The translations under genes were made by a program, and so were the position numbers. Positions 41,410-48,878 of a stretch of 64,000 nucleotides of DNA are shown here, in pieces (position 1 is the stretch's first letter; every line of letters starts with the position of its first letter). Source of the stretch: Deinococcus multiflagellatus (GTDB taxonomy: Bacteria > Deinococcota > Deinococci > Deinococcales > Deinococcaceae); NCBI RefSeq assembly GCF_020166415.1, contig NZ_JAIQXV010000020.1, forward strand, positions 29,195-93,194, given 5' to 3'. The notes under the pieces were generated by a model that saw nothing but the letters and a program-made list of their open reading frames with translations, was not told the DNA's origin and made no database searches.

Positions 41410-41786
41410 CAGGGCCCGTGATCGGTCTGCCCGGTTTCTGGGAAGCACTCACGCCGGAGGAGCTGGCCACCCTGCAGGCGCTGGCCCGCATTTATCAACC
41501 ACTCCTCTCGCCCCTGGCGCAACTGGCCGGCCCTTGCCCAGCCACGCAGGAGCGGGTGGCCTGCGCACAGATCTGCTGCGATTACCTGGCCACTGGCAAG
41601 GGGAACGGTCAGTCCTTTGAGGTGGTCATGGGCCTGGCGCTGTTGATCAAGGCCTACGACGGCATGGCCGCTGCTCAGAAGGCGGAGGCCGTGATGAAGG
41701 GAGTCCGTGCCGTACCGATGACCACCCTCAGCGTGAAATTCCTTGATGCAAGGGGCTTTATCCCGAAAGGCAGCGTGCCGGCATGA
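41406..41786 (+). CDS. Helical hypothetical protein
   Basis: A 126-residue protein from ATG 41406 (ATGA). Helical (LTPEELATLQALARIYQPLL, FEVVMGLALLIKAYDGMAAA) with three Cys in CAQICC. No known motif. Confidence 0.65.
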   Translation: MTGPVIGLPGFWEALTPEELATLQALARIYQPLLSPLAQLAGPCPATQERVACAQICCDYLATGKGNGQSFEVVMGLALLIKAYDGMAAAQKAEAVMKGVRAVPMTTLSVKFLDARGFIPKGSVPA

Positions 41787-42190
41787 CGAATCCGACAAAT
41801 ACAACGGTGACGTACAGATCCCTACCGGCCGCCCTGGACCGACTGTCCGAACTCGTGCCTGATCGGGTACAGCGAGGCCCGGACGGGTTTTCCGTGTGTG
41901 TGTTCTGGCGTACCGGACCAGTGGGACAGACAAAGAACTGGTACGCGCTGGGAAGTGGCGAGGCGTCCACCCTGTCCCCTGATCGGATCGGGCTGCTGGA
42001 GGGCGCGTTGCGCCAGGAGTGTGAGGCCCGCGACCGGTACTGGGAGTGTGGGGCCGCTCGGGCGCTGGTCGGTGACTGGGACCGCCTGCAGTGGACGGTA
42101 TCGCTGAACGATCTGTATGCCGCTGGTCTCCCCTCCCTGCCCGTCTACGCCTTTGCCCTTGCGCTCATCCGTGCCCTGGAGGCCCAATGA
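41783..42190 (+). CDS. Hypothetical protein
   Basis: A 135-residue protein from ATG 41783 (ATGA). Mixed alpha/beta: YRSLPAALDRLSELVPDRVQ, FSVCVFWRTGPVGQTKNWYA, and a helical C-terminus. Not recognised. Confidence 0.65.
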   Translation: MTNPTNTTVTYRSLPAALDRLSELVPDRVQRGPDGFSVCVFWRTGPVGQTKNWYALGSGEASTLSPDRIGLLEGALRQECEARDRYWECGAARALVGDWDRLQWTVSLNDLYAAGLPSLPVYAFALALIRALEAQ

Positions 42191-42519
42191 CCACTGAATC
42201 CACACCGAACTGCGCCGCGTGCAATGAGGCGCGCCCCACGGAACTCAACACCTGCAGCGTCTGTGACGTCACCGTGTGCCACGACCACGCCACCTGGACC
42301 GAGGACGGCGAGACCGCGTTCTGTCTGCCCTGCACAGAGGAGGCGCTCCGGCTGGAGGCGGGCCGCATCCTGCGGCTCGTGGCTTCCATGATCCGTGGCC
42401 ACCGGGAACACACGGCGGCCCACTGGGAGGCGGAGAAGGCGCTGCTGGCGCTGGATGCCAGCATGGTCGAAGAGGTGGCATCCTATCTGGCGCCTCAGCC
42501 CACCGAGGCGCCAGTGTGA
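42187..42519 (+). CDS. Zinc-binding B-box-like protein
   Basis: A 110-residue protein from ATG 42187. CAACNEARP...CSVCDVTVCHDH...CLPC (residues 9-50) is a dense Cys/His cluster resembling a B-box or double zinc ribbon; the rest is one long helix pair. Probably a nucleic-acid or protein adaptor. Confidence 0.75.
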   Translation: MTTESTPNCAACNEARPTELNTCSVCDVTVCHDHATWTEDGETAFCLPCTEEALRLEAGRILRLVASMIRGHREHTAAHWEAEKALLALDASMVEEVASYLAPQPTEAPV

Positions 42520-42965
42520 ATACCAACCTCATCAAGCTCGCCGAGGAGCACGTCGACCACTTCTTGGAGCTTCTGGCCAATGTCCGAGACGGCGAGGAGG
42601 TCAAGCGGACCGAGATCCTGCTTAGTGCGGATTGCACGGAGCCCGGGTGGGAGGTTAGTGCCGGTGACGACTATGTGGATATCGCGCCCCGCATGGGGTG
42701 CGGCTTTTCGGAGCATTGCTGCGGGAAACTGCTGACGGTCATCACGGAGCGGGTGTACGCACGGGGCGGGTCGTTCCGCATGTACCTCACGGAGCCGCAG
42801 CCTGTGCGGTGCATCGTCAGTGGTGAGGTGTTGTACCTGGAGCGGCGCTGGCGAGTGCAGTTGGCTGTGCCCGGACAACGCCGAGGCGAGCACTTCAACC
42901 GGTACCCGGGTGTCGCCGCGTTGATTGCGTACCTGCGTGCCTGGGATGCCGTGCCATGCAACTGA
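42516..42965 (+). CDS. Hypothetical protein
   Basis: A 149-residue protein from GTG 42516. Helical start (LAEEHVDHFLELLANVRDGE), strand core with Cys (TEILLSADCTEPGWEVSAGD, MGCGFSEHCCGKLLTVI), C-terminal helix. Four to five Cys may bind metal. Not recognised. Confidence 0.65.
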   Translation: MNTNLIKLAEEHVDHFLELLANVRDGEEVKRTEILLSADCTEPGWEVSAGDDYVDIAPRMGCGFSEHCCGKLLTVITERVYARGGSFRMYLTEPQPVRCIVSGEVLYLERRWRVQLAVPGQRRGEHFNRYPGVAALIAYLRAWDAVPCN

Positions 42966-43231
42966 ACGAATTGCGCCTGATCCTGGCCCTTCGGGACGAG
43001 CCGTCCAGCGTGCAGGGCGTTTGCGCGCGCATGGCCAGGACCGGGCCAGCGCTGGAGTGGCACGCCGCAGATGAAGCGCTGGACCGGCTGGCCGCAGGCG
43101 GCCTCGCACGACGGGTGGGCGCCCGGTATGCCCTAACCATCAACCGCGCGGTAGAACAGGCCATCGCGCAGTTCCGGGAGGCCTGCGCAGAGGCGGGTCT
43201 GCACGAGCTCTTTCTGGGGGATTCACAGTGA
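42956..43231 (+). CDS. Winged-helix protein
   Basis: Ninety-one residues from ATG 42956 (10-nt overlap). LNELRLILALRDEPSSVQGV, CARMARTGPALEWHAADEAL and GGLARRVGARYALTI read as a winged helix. One of at least seven such proteins in the two long operons. Confidence 0.7.
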   Translation: MQLNELRLILALRDEPSSVQGVCARMARTGPALEWHAADEALDRLAAGGLARRVGARYALTINRAVEQAIAQFREACAEAGLHELFLGDSQ

Positions 43232-43271
43232 CACGAGACCGCGAATCACTTGCAGCCCGGTGGGGTCAGGC

Positions 43272-43664
43272 ATGACCCCCCAAACGCTTCCTCCCATCGG
43301 CACTGGCACCCTGGGCCATCAGCTGCTGTGGCTGCTGAATCACCCTGAGGGTCAGGGCGCTCCCCTCGCCAAGCTGCTGCTGATGGCGGGCCCCGTGCCG
43401 TTTGACCAAACCGAGCAAGCCCTGCGCGAGTTGATCTTGCGCGGCGAGATCCGCGCTGACGGCGCCGCGCACCACCTCACCGGGCATGGGCAGGTGGCCC
43501 TTGCGACACTCGGCGTCTGGCCAGGCTGGCAGCCCGCCCCAGACGCGCCAGAGTTGCCGTACCTTGAGGTTCCAGACTCCACTTGTCCTGAAGCGCATTT
43601 GTGTCCGGTGAATACCCTGGCTGACGGCATCCGCGCGGTCGACGCGGGAGGCGGACACTCGTGA
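43272..43664 (+). CDS. Winged-helix-like protein
   Basis: A 130-residue protein from ATG 43272; GTG 43260 in frame is an alternative. LGHQLLWLLNHPEGQGAPLA, KLLLMAGPVPFDQTEQALRE and LILRGEIRADGAAHHLT suggest a winged helix, then a Pro-rich strand segment. Preceded by a 40-bp gap, a rare break in the operon. Confidence 0.65.
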   Translation: MTPQTLPPIGTGTLGHQLLWLLNHPEGQGAPLAKLLLMAGPVPFDQTEQALRELILRGEIRADGAAHHLTGHGQVALATLGVWPGWQPAPDAPELPYLEVPDSTCPEAHLCPVNTLADGIRAVDAGGGHS

Positions 43665-43963
43665 TTAAGGCCGAGGACATCGCCGCCTTCAAAGCGAGCC
43701 AACACTCAGCTGCGCCAAAGGAGGAGCAGGCCTACCCTGATGTCCCCGCGCCGCTGGATGCTCGAGTTGTGAGCAACATCGTGACTGCCGTGTGGGATGA
43801 GCTGGCTGGCCGGGGTCTGGACATTCAGGAGCTGGTCGACAACAGCAACACGGATCTGCTGAACGACATTTTTGAAGGCATGTCGCAGGCCGTGCAGCGT
43901 GGGGCCAGTCAGGTCGGCCTGCAGGCCCGTCCCTTTGATGATGAACAGGAGGGTGAGGCGTGA
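43661..43963 (+). CDS. Small acidic protein
   Basis: A 100-residue protein from GTG 43661 (GTGA). Helical and acidic (VSNIVTAVWDELAGRGLDIQ, NTDLLNDIFEGMSQAVQRGA). Not recognised. Confidence 0.65.
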   Translation: MIKAEDIAAFKASQHSAAPKEEQAYPDVPAPLDARVVSNIVTAVWDELAGRGLDIQELVDNSNTDLLNDIFEGMSQAVQRGASQVGLQARPFDDEQEGEA

Positions 43964-44832
43964 CCCGGGATGCGTGTCTTGAAACCATTCGCGCCCAGGG
44001 CGTGGCGGCAGCCATGGCTGGCCAGGACTGGCAGGACAGCCCATACGAGGGTTCATTTGAAGAGGCGCCCCTGCGCGCCTGGAGGGAGGGCTGGTTTGCC
44101 CTGCAGGACTATGTCAACGCGCGCCTTGTGCAGCATGACGTGGTCATGCTGGAACGGGGGCAGTTGCTGAGCTGCTTCGTACCGCCTGACCATCACGCCC
44201 GCCTGCGGCGGTTGCTCTGCCACATTCGGCATCTCGGCGTGGTGGCCCGGCACGCCCAGTCCAGGGCGGCGCGTCACGCGGGCATGGACCGGCTGGAGCA
44301 GGCCGCCCTGGCGTTGCCCTGCACAGAATGGGCACACCAGCACGCGCCGCACGCAAGCAACCATGCACCCATGACCATCACCCTGCTTGAACCCACCATT
44401 GAAGCTCAGTACGACGCGCTGCTCTCCCCCATCCTGGACCAGCTGCCGCTGTCCCACGCCGAGCACCCCGTCTTCCTGGACTCGCTGTCTCAGCGGGACC
44501 GGCACATGCTCCTGCTGCAGAGCATGCATTCGAAGGTCTGCAATGGCGGCTTTGCTGAGTGGGCGTGCACCGATCGTCTCGTGCAGGACGGCGCGGCGCT
44601 CCTGCTGGCCCTGGAGCGGATGGCGAGGGTCGGCCAGCCAGACGAGCGCGCCCTGGCCGCCCGGGTGGCCAGCCTTGTGCAGGAGGCGCTGCGCCACCTG
44701 CAGGGCGTCCATGACCCGAAGAACCTGGATGATGACGAACTCCCCCCGGTGCACCGGCTGGATGAGCGCTATGACGCGCTGATTGATGATTTCGGGCTGG
44801 CGGTGCAAGCGTATATCGTGCACTGGAAGTAA
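43960..44832 (+). CDS. DUF4375/DMP19-like protein, last gene of the plus operon
   Basis: A 290-residue protein from GTG 43960 (GTGA). The N-terminal 130 residues are helical and unassigned, with [20 protein letters not shown]. The C-terminal half has [20 protein letters not shown] and [10 protein letters not shown], matching the 'N-G-G-F' helix region of DUF4375/DMP19-type proteins (from memory). A terminator follows 17 nt after the stop. Confidence 0.7.
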   Translation: MTRDACLETIRAQGVAAAMAGQDWQDSPYEGSFEEAPLRAWREGWFALQDYVNARLVQHDVVMLERGQLLSCFVPPDHHARLRRLLCHIRHLGVVARHAQSRAARHAGMDRLEQAALALPCTEWAHQHAPHASNHAPMTITLLEPTIEAQYDALLSPILDQLPLSHAEHPVFLDSLSQRDRHMLLLQSMHSKVCNGGFAEWACTDRLVQDGAALLLALERMARVGQPDERALAARVASLVQEALRHLQGVHDPKNLDDDELPPVHRLDERYDALIDDFGLAVQAYIVHWK

Positions 44833-44848
44833 CCGCCCCTGCCCCCTC

Positions 44849-44881
44849 CGCCCCGGCTCCGGCTGGGGCGTTTTCGTTTTT
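44849..44881 (+). terminator. Terminator of the plus operon
   Basis: CGCCCC (44849-44854) pairs with GGGGCG (44865-44870), followed by TTTTCGTTTTT. Separates the long plus operon from parA. Confidence 0.75.
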
Positions 44882-44887
44882 GCGCGG

Positions 44888-44893
44888 TATCGT
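44888..44893 (+). promoter_or_regulatory. -10 box of leaderless parA transcript
   Basis: TATCGT ends 6 nt before the GTG at 44900, the leaderless spacing. No good -35 seen, so an activator or extended contact may be needed; spacing alone is the evidence. Confidence 0.5.
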
Positions 44894-44899
44894 GCAACC

Positions 44900-45670
44900 G
44901 TGCAAACGTTCACCGTGTTCAACCACGCCGGCGGCGCTGGGAAGACGTCGATCAGCCTCAATGTGGGCCACGAACTGGCCGCGTCCGGCCTGCGGGTCCT
45001 CCTGATTGACCTGGACCCCCAGGCCAGCCTCACCGGTTGGCTGGGCCTCACCGATGTGCAGCCGGCTGATACGGTCTACCCAGTTGCGGTGGATGACGAG
45101 CCCCTCCCCACGCCCCAGCAGCGTTACGGCCTGCACGTCATTCCCAGCAACATGAATTTGGCCCTGGCGGAGCCCCACATGCTGGGCGCGGTTGGCGCGC
45201 AGGGACGGCTCAGCCGGGCACTGGCCGCCGTCGCGGACCAGTACGACGCGGTGATCATCGATAGCCCCCCCAGCCTCGCGCAGCTCACGATCATGGGTGC
45301 CCTCGCGGCCGATTGGATGATCGTGCCCGTGCCCACCCGGCAAAAAGGCCTGGATGCCCTGCCCGGCCTGAAGGTTGCCCTGGCCAGCTACAAGAAGGTG
45401 CTGCCCAAGCTGGATGTCGCCCTATACGTGCCCACGTTCTATGACGCGCGGCGCCTGCACGACCGCGAGGTCCTCGCGGATCTGCGCGCCAAGCTGGCCC
45501 CCCTGGCTGAGCCTGTGCCCCAGCGGGAAGCGGTGTGGCTGGACTCCACCATGCAGGGCGCACCGGTGGGCGTGTACGCGCCGGGCAGTCCCGTGCACCG
45601 CGATGTGCAGCGCCTGACTGCCGAACTGGCCCAGCGGACCGGCCTCCCTTACGCCGGGAGCGTCGCATGA
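44900..45670 (+). CDS. parA: ParA-type partition ATPase
   Basis: A 256-residue ParA/MinD-type ATPase. P-loop [10 protein letters not shown] (residues 8-17), switch I-like DLDPQAS (near 40) and Walker [10 protein letters not shown] (near 115). The signature lysine before the glycines of deviant Walker A (KGGxGKT) is Ala here. The full P-loop Lys15 is kept. Start GTG 44900 rather than the longer frame, which runs over the terminator. It forms an operon with parB (4-nt overlap) and should position plasmid copies along the nucleoid. Confidence 0.92.
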   Translation: MQTFTVFNHAGGAGKTSISLNVGHELAASGLRVLLIDLDPQASLTGWLGLTDVQPADTVYPVAVDDEPLPTPQQRYGLHVIPSNMNLALAEPHMLGAVGAQGRLSRALAAVADQYDAVIIDSPPSLAQLTIMGALAADWMIVPVPTRQKGLDALPGLKVALASYKKVLPKLDVALYVPTFYDARRLHDREVLADLRAKLAPLAEPVPQREAVWLDSTMQGAPVGVYAPGSPVHRDVQRLTAELAQRTGLPYAGSVA

Positions 45671-46563
45671 CGCGCAAGCGCCCTGAGCGGACCCGGGATA
45701 TCGATAGCCTGATCGGCACAGACCTGGGGGCGCTGCGGCAGAACGCCACGACCAGCACGCCCACGGCGACCCTGCCGGTGGCGCAGCTGCAGCCCGGCGC
45801 TGGTCAGCCCCGGCGCGCCTTTGACGAGGCCAGCCTCGCGGCGCTGGCCGAGAGCATCCGCGCAGAGGGCGTGCTGCAGCCCCTACTGGTCCGGCCGGTG
45901 GATGGTGGCCATGAGATCGTCGCGGGCGAGCGCCGCTGGCGAGCCGCCCAGCTGGCTGGCCTGACCGAGGTGCCGGTCCTGATCCGGACCCTGGACGACC
46001 GGCAAGCTCGCGCGGCCGCTCTGATTGAGAATCTTCAGCGCGAGAATCTGAACGTCATTGACGAAGTCGACGGCAAGCTGGCGCTCGTCGCTCTTGCTCT
46101 GAACACAGACGCTGAAAGCGCCCGAACGCGCCTGATGCAACTTCTCAAAAGCGAACGAGGTCCTGACCACGCCACCGTGGAGAGCGTGTTCGCTTCCCTC
46201 GGAGAAAGCTGGCTGTCGTTCGCCAAGAACAAGCTCAGGGTGTTGCGGTGGCCAGCACCACTCGTCGAAGCGCTACGCGCCGGTCTGCCGTTGACGGTTG
46301 GATCTGTCATTGCGAGCGCGCCTGAGTCGCAACAGGAAGCCCTGATTACCGCTGCTCTGGCCGGCGCATCACGAGGTGAATTGCAGAGCATGGTGGAACG
46401 CGCAAAGGCGGAACAGCAACCTAAGTCCCGCATCATGGCGACCCACGCTGCCAAGGTGCTGTCGAGCCGCCGCTTTATGGATCAGCTCGCACCAGCAGAT
46501 CGACAGGCGGTTGAGAAATGGCTTGAGCGTATGCCAGCCGTCCTGCGCCCAGACCAGACCTGA
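45667..46563 (+). CDS. parB: ParB-type centromere-binding protein
   Basis: A 298-residue ParB. The core domain [37 protein letters not shown] (CTP-binding GERRW) and [14 protein letters not shown] are intact. The central HTH and a helical C-terminus follow ([14 protein letters not shown]). ATG 45667 overlaps the parA stop. It partners ParA in segregation. The 18-bp palindrome just after its stop codon is a candidate binding site. Confidence 0.93.
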   Translation: MTRKRPERTRDIDSLIGTDLGALRQNATTSTPTATLPVAQLQPGAGQPRRAFDEASLAALAESIRAEGVLQPLLVRPVDGGHEIVAGERRWRAAQLAGLTEVPVLIRTLDDRQARAAALIENLQRENLNVIDEVDGKLALVALALNTDAESARTRLMQLLKSERGPDHATVESVFASLGESWLSFAKNKLRVLRWPAPLVEALRAGLPLTVGSVIASAPESQQEALITAALAGASRGELQSMVERAKAEQQPKSRIMATHAAKVLSSRRFMDQLAPADRQAVEKWLERMPAVLRPDQT

Positions 46564-46568
46564 CCTCA

Positions 46569-46586
46569 GTTCTTACATGTAAGAAC
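46569..46586. promoter_or_regulatory. 18-bp palindrome after parB, candidate parS-like site
   Basis: GTTCTTACATGTAAGAAC is a perfect 18-bp palindrome starting 6 nt after the parB stop. Its right arm overlaps the terminator stem. Location and symmetry fit a centromere site for ParB; I saw no second copy in the window. Confidence 0.5.
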
Positions 46587-46612
46587 CGCCTGGAAGGGGC
46601 GGTTCTTTTCTT
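46582..46612 (+). terminator. Terminator of parA-parB
   Basis: AGAACCGCC (46582-46590) pairs with GGCGGTTCT (46598-46606), then TTTCTT. A classic intrinsic terminator. Its left arm shares bases with the palindrome. Confidence 0.85.
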
Positions 46613-46632
46613 GACTTTCCCAGCGCTGAAGC

Positions 46633-46684
46633 CCACACCAGAGACACACCACAGGCCCGCGCGCCAGCCCCCACCATCACCGCC
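46633..46684 (+). promoter_or_regulatory. Cassette leader A
   Basis: 52 nt before ATG 46685. It begins CCACACCAGAGACACACCAC and ends CCATCACCGCC. No Shine-Dalgarno sequence. First of five related leaders; see the finding on the array. Confidence 0.7.
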
Positions 46685-47572
46685 ATGTCACTCGCCGAGC
46701 TGCCGCCCGCCCTGACCCGCACCCCCTCCCGCACCCTGCAGGGCCTCGCCCCCGTCGCCCTGTGCCCCGTGGGCCTGCGCCTGCCCCGTGGCTGGACGTC
46801 CGACGCGCCCCTGGAGATCCTCGTCCGGGGCCAGGCCCAACGTGTGGTCGTTCCGCCTGCTCTGGAGACCAACGTGCGCCTCGCGGCCCGCTTCCAGACC
46901 GCCCACCTGAACCGGTATGACCTGACCCTGCACGTCTCGCGCCGGGCCCGGAAGGTCCACGCGCTGTACTTCACGGCGCGCCCCATGCCGGAGCCTACTG
47001 CCACACACGATGAACACACCACGGCGGCGCCCGAGCCAAGCCACCATCCAGCCATGACCAAACGCGATGAAATCCTGGCCAGCGTCCTGCGCGAATTTCC
47101 TCCCCAGCCCGGCCGCGTGCCGCTGCGCCCCAAGCTGTTCCTGCGCCAGCTGCAGCAGGCCTACCAGGGCACACACCTGCTGCTGGAGCTGGGGGGCGGC
47201 TCAGCCCGCGCTCGCCTGACCGCCCAGGCCAATCTGGACCAAGCCGAGCTGCTGCTGGCCCAGGCCCGCGCCCTGCCCCGCACCAAGACCGGCGCGCGTG
47301 CCCTGTCGGTGGCCCGCGACAACTGGGACGTGGCCCACGAGGTCCTGAGCGTGTGCCGCCGCACGCCGCTGACCGGCACGCTGTTCGATCTTTTTGAGGG
47401 GTTCGCCCTGCTGGGCGCCGTCGACGTGCGCGGCCAGGGCCCGGGGGCGATGCCCTACCGTGGCGAGTGGACGGCTGCGCCCGTGCGCGGGGACTGGCGC
47501 CTGCTGGAGATCAGCTACGCCTGCCCGGAAAGGGGCCGCGCCGTGGTGTTCGGCCACGCCCGCCTACCCTAA
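46685..47572 (+). CDS. Cassette protein A, in-frame fused to B
   Basis: A 295-residue open frame. Residues 1-103 form a strand-rich domain (LAPVALCPVGLRLPRGWTSD, LNRYDLTLHVSRRARKVHAL) that resembles nothing I know. Residues 104-123 are the translation of leader B (PTATHDEHTTAAPEP), and from Met124 the protein equals cassette B. Cassette A thus has lost its own stop and terminator, giving either a fusion protein or a read-through that B overrides by its internal start. Confidence 0.65.
   Translation: MSLAELPPALTRTPSRTLQGLAPVALCPVGLRLPRGWTSDAPLEILVRGQAQRVVVPPALETNVRLAARFQTAHLNRYDLTLHVSRRARKVHALYFTARPMPEPTATHDEHTTAAPEPSHHPAMTKRDEILASVLREFPPQPGRVPLRPKLFLRQLQQAYQGTHLLLELGGGSARARLTAQANLDQAELLLAQARALPRTKTGARALSVARDNWDVAHEVLSVCRRTPLTGTLFDLFEGFALLGAVDVRGQGPGAMPYRGEWTAAPVRGDWRLLEISYACPERGRAVVFGHARLP
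47001..47053 (+). promoter_or_regulatory. Cassette leader B (inside the open frame of A)
   Basis: 53 nt before ATG 47054: CCACACACGATGAACACACC, then a GC-rich centre and CCACCATCCAGCC. Same layout as the other four leaders, with one extra base. Confidence 0.7.
47054..47572 (+). CDS. Cassette protein B (nested start)
   Basis: A 172-residue protein from ATG 47054, placed at the same distance from leader B as the other cassette starts are from theirs. Helical N-terminal half (LRPKLFLRQLQQAYQGTHLL, ANLDQAELLLAQARALPRTK) and a C-terminal strand domain ending WRLLEISYACPERGRAVVFG-HARLP. Paralogue of cassette D (PLxGTLxDL and the WRLLE...CPExG...V-GHARLP ending). Function unknown. Confidence 0.75.
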   Translation: MTKRDEILASVLREFPPQPGRVPLRPKLFLRQLQQAYQGTHLLLELGGGSARARLTAQANLDQAELLLAQARALPRTKTGARALSVARDNWDVAHEVLSVCRRTPLTGTLFDLFEGFALLGAVDVRGQGPGAMPYRGEWTAAPVRGDWRLLEISYACPERGRAVVFGHARLP

Positions 47573-47587
47573 AGCCGGCCCCCTCTA

Positions 47588-47606
47588 CCGCCCCAGGCTG
47601 GGGCGG
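47588..47606 (+). terminator. Terminator of cassette B
   Basis: CCGCCCC (47588-47594) pairs with GGGGCGG (47600-47606) around AGGCT, then TATT. Fifteen nt after the stop. Confidence 0.7.
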
Positions 47607-47621
47607 TATTGGCTGTGCCAG

Positions 47622-47673
47622 CCACACACAAGGAACACACCACCGGCTTTTGCGTCCAAGCAACACTCACCGC
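47622..47673 (+). promoter_or_regulatory. Cassette leader C
   Basis: 52 nt before ATG 47674. It starts CCACACACAAGGAACACACC and ends AAGCAACACTCACCGC. No ribosome site. Confidence 0.75.
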
Positions 47674-47940
47674 ATGTTCGAGCGCAACCTTCCCGATCCA
47701 GGCACTATCGCCGAAAGCTACGAGTTCGTGACCCTCCCCCTGCTCACCGAGTGGGACGGCCGGCGCACCGTGCTGGTCTATCTGGCCGACGACAGCGAGC
47801 TGTCCGCGACCGTGTCGGCCGATGTGGCGGACTCGCTGCGCCGCGCCTCGGTGCTGGCCCGTCACGGCCTGTGCTCACGCGTCGATCTGTTCACGGACAG
47901 CTCCGGCCTGCACGTGGTGGGGGTGTACTGGGAGGCCTGA
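47674..47940 (+). CDS. Cassette protein C
   Basis: Eighty-eight residues from ATG 47674. Alpha/beta: ESYEFVTLPLLTEWDGRRTV-LVYLADDSELSATV, a helix DVADSLRRASVLARHG, and strand SRVDLFTDSSGLHVVGVYW. Compact single domain unlike B and D. Not recognised. Confidence 0.75.
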   Translation: MFERNLPDPGTIAESYEFVTLPLLTEWDGRRTVLVYLADDSELSATVSADVADSLRRASVLARHGLCSRVDLFTDSSGLHVVGVYWEA

Positions 47941-48013
47941 GCCTGGCCCCCTGCCGCGCCGCCCGGCCCCCGGTGTGCCGCCACTATTTCGCCCCGGCTT
48001 TCCCGCACACATC

Positions 48014-48037
48014 CGCCGCCCCTGCGCGGCGATTTTT
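48014..48037 (+). terminator. Terminator of cassette C
   Basis: CGCCGC (48014-48019) pairs with GCGGCG (48026-48031), then ATTTTTGTC. It lies about 75 nt after the stop and ends just before leader D. Confidence 0.75.
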
Positions 48038-48058
48038 GTCGTCTGGCACGCACGCACG

Positions 48059-48110
48059 CCACACACAACCGACACACCACCCCGCCCCCAGTGCAAGCCA
48101 AACTCAGCCC
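48059..48110 (+). promoter_or_regulatory. Cassette leader D
   Basis: 52 nt before ATG 48111: CCACACACAACCGACACACC at the start and AAGCCAAACTCAGCCC at the end. The end is nearly ident­ical to leader E. Confidence 0.75.
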
Positions 48111-48656
48111 ATGAACGCACGCGACAAGGCCCTCCAGGACGTCATCCGCCGCTCGAACCCCCGGCCCCAGCCCGGCCGCCCCGGCCGCGACCGGCCCCTG
48201 CGCCGCCGGATCGGTCAGGCCTATCTGCAGACCCACCGCCTGCTGGGGGACCTGAGCTGGGCGCTCCAGCAGGGCGGGACGCCCAGCGCCGCCGACCGCC
48301 AGCAGCTGGCCGACAACGTGGCCGCCGCCCAGTCGCTGCTGGCCCAGACCCGGCCCCTGCCCCTGACGCGCGGCGGGGTCCGTGCCCGACAGGTCGCGCT
48401 GGACAACGCCAACGTGGCCCAGGAGGCCCTGGACGTGGCCCGCCGCCAGCCCCTGCGCGGCACCCTGCCAGACCTGCTGGCTGAGCTGCGGGCCCTGGGC
48501 GTGACCGAGGTGGATCTGCGGGGTCTGGAGGCCCTGCCCCTCGCTGGCGCCTGGGAGGCCACCCCGGCGGGCTGGGACTGGCGCCTGCTGGAGCTGTCGG
48601 TGCCCTGCCCTGAGGAGGGCTGCCGCGTGTTCGTGGGCCACGCCCGTCTGCCCTGA
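48111..48656 (+). CDS. Cassette protein D
   Basis: A 181-residue protein from ATG 48111, paralogue of B. Helical N-terminal part (RRRIGQAYLQTHRLLGDLSW, RQQLADNVAAAQSLLAQTRP), then PLRGTLPDLLAELRALGVTE and the ending WDWRLLELSVPCPEEGCRVF-VGHARLP. The conserved Cys-Pro-Glu and His in the last strand may be functional. The duplication of B and D within the array suggests cassette shuffling. Confidence 0.75.
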   Translation: MNARDKALQDVIRRSNPRPQPGRPGRDRPLRRRIGQAYLQTHRLLGDLSWALQQGGTPSAADRQQLADNVAAAQSLLAQTRPLPLTRGGVRARQVALDNANVAQEALDVARRQPLRGTLPDLLAELRALGVTEVDLRGLEALPLAGAWEATPAGWDWRLLELSVPCPEEGCRVFVGHARLP

Positions 48657-48673
48657 GCCCTGCCCCCTGTTTC

Positions 48674-48699
48674 GCGCCGCCCTGTTCCTGGGGCGGCGC
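48674..48699 (+). terminator. Terminator of cassette D
   Basis: GCGCCGCCC (48674-48682) pairs with GGGCGGCGC (48691-48699); 9-bp stem with a weak ATTG tail. Eighteen nt after the stop. Confidence 0.6.
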
Positions 48700-48826
48700 A
48701 TTGCTGTGGCGGGCCAGAGCTGCTGACGGAGGGGCGGGGATGGTCACGGGCTCGGCCGTCAACCTCCACGCCTGCACATCTTCAAGACCCCAAACGCTGT
48801 TTTTCTTCGCCCACAGCAGCATTTTC

Positions 48827-48878
48827 CCACACACAGGCGACACACCACCGGCCGCCGAACGCAAGCAAAACTCAGCCC
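48827..48878 (+). promoter_or_regulatory. Cassette leader E
   Basis: 52 nt before ATG 48879: CCACACACAGGCGACACACC at the start, AAGCAAAACTCAGCCC at the end. Confidence 0.75.
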
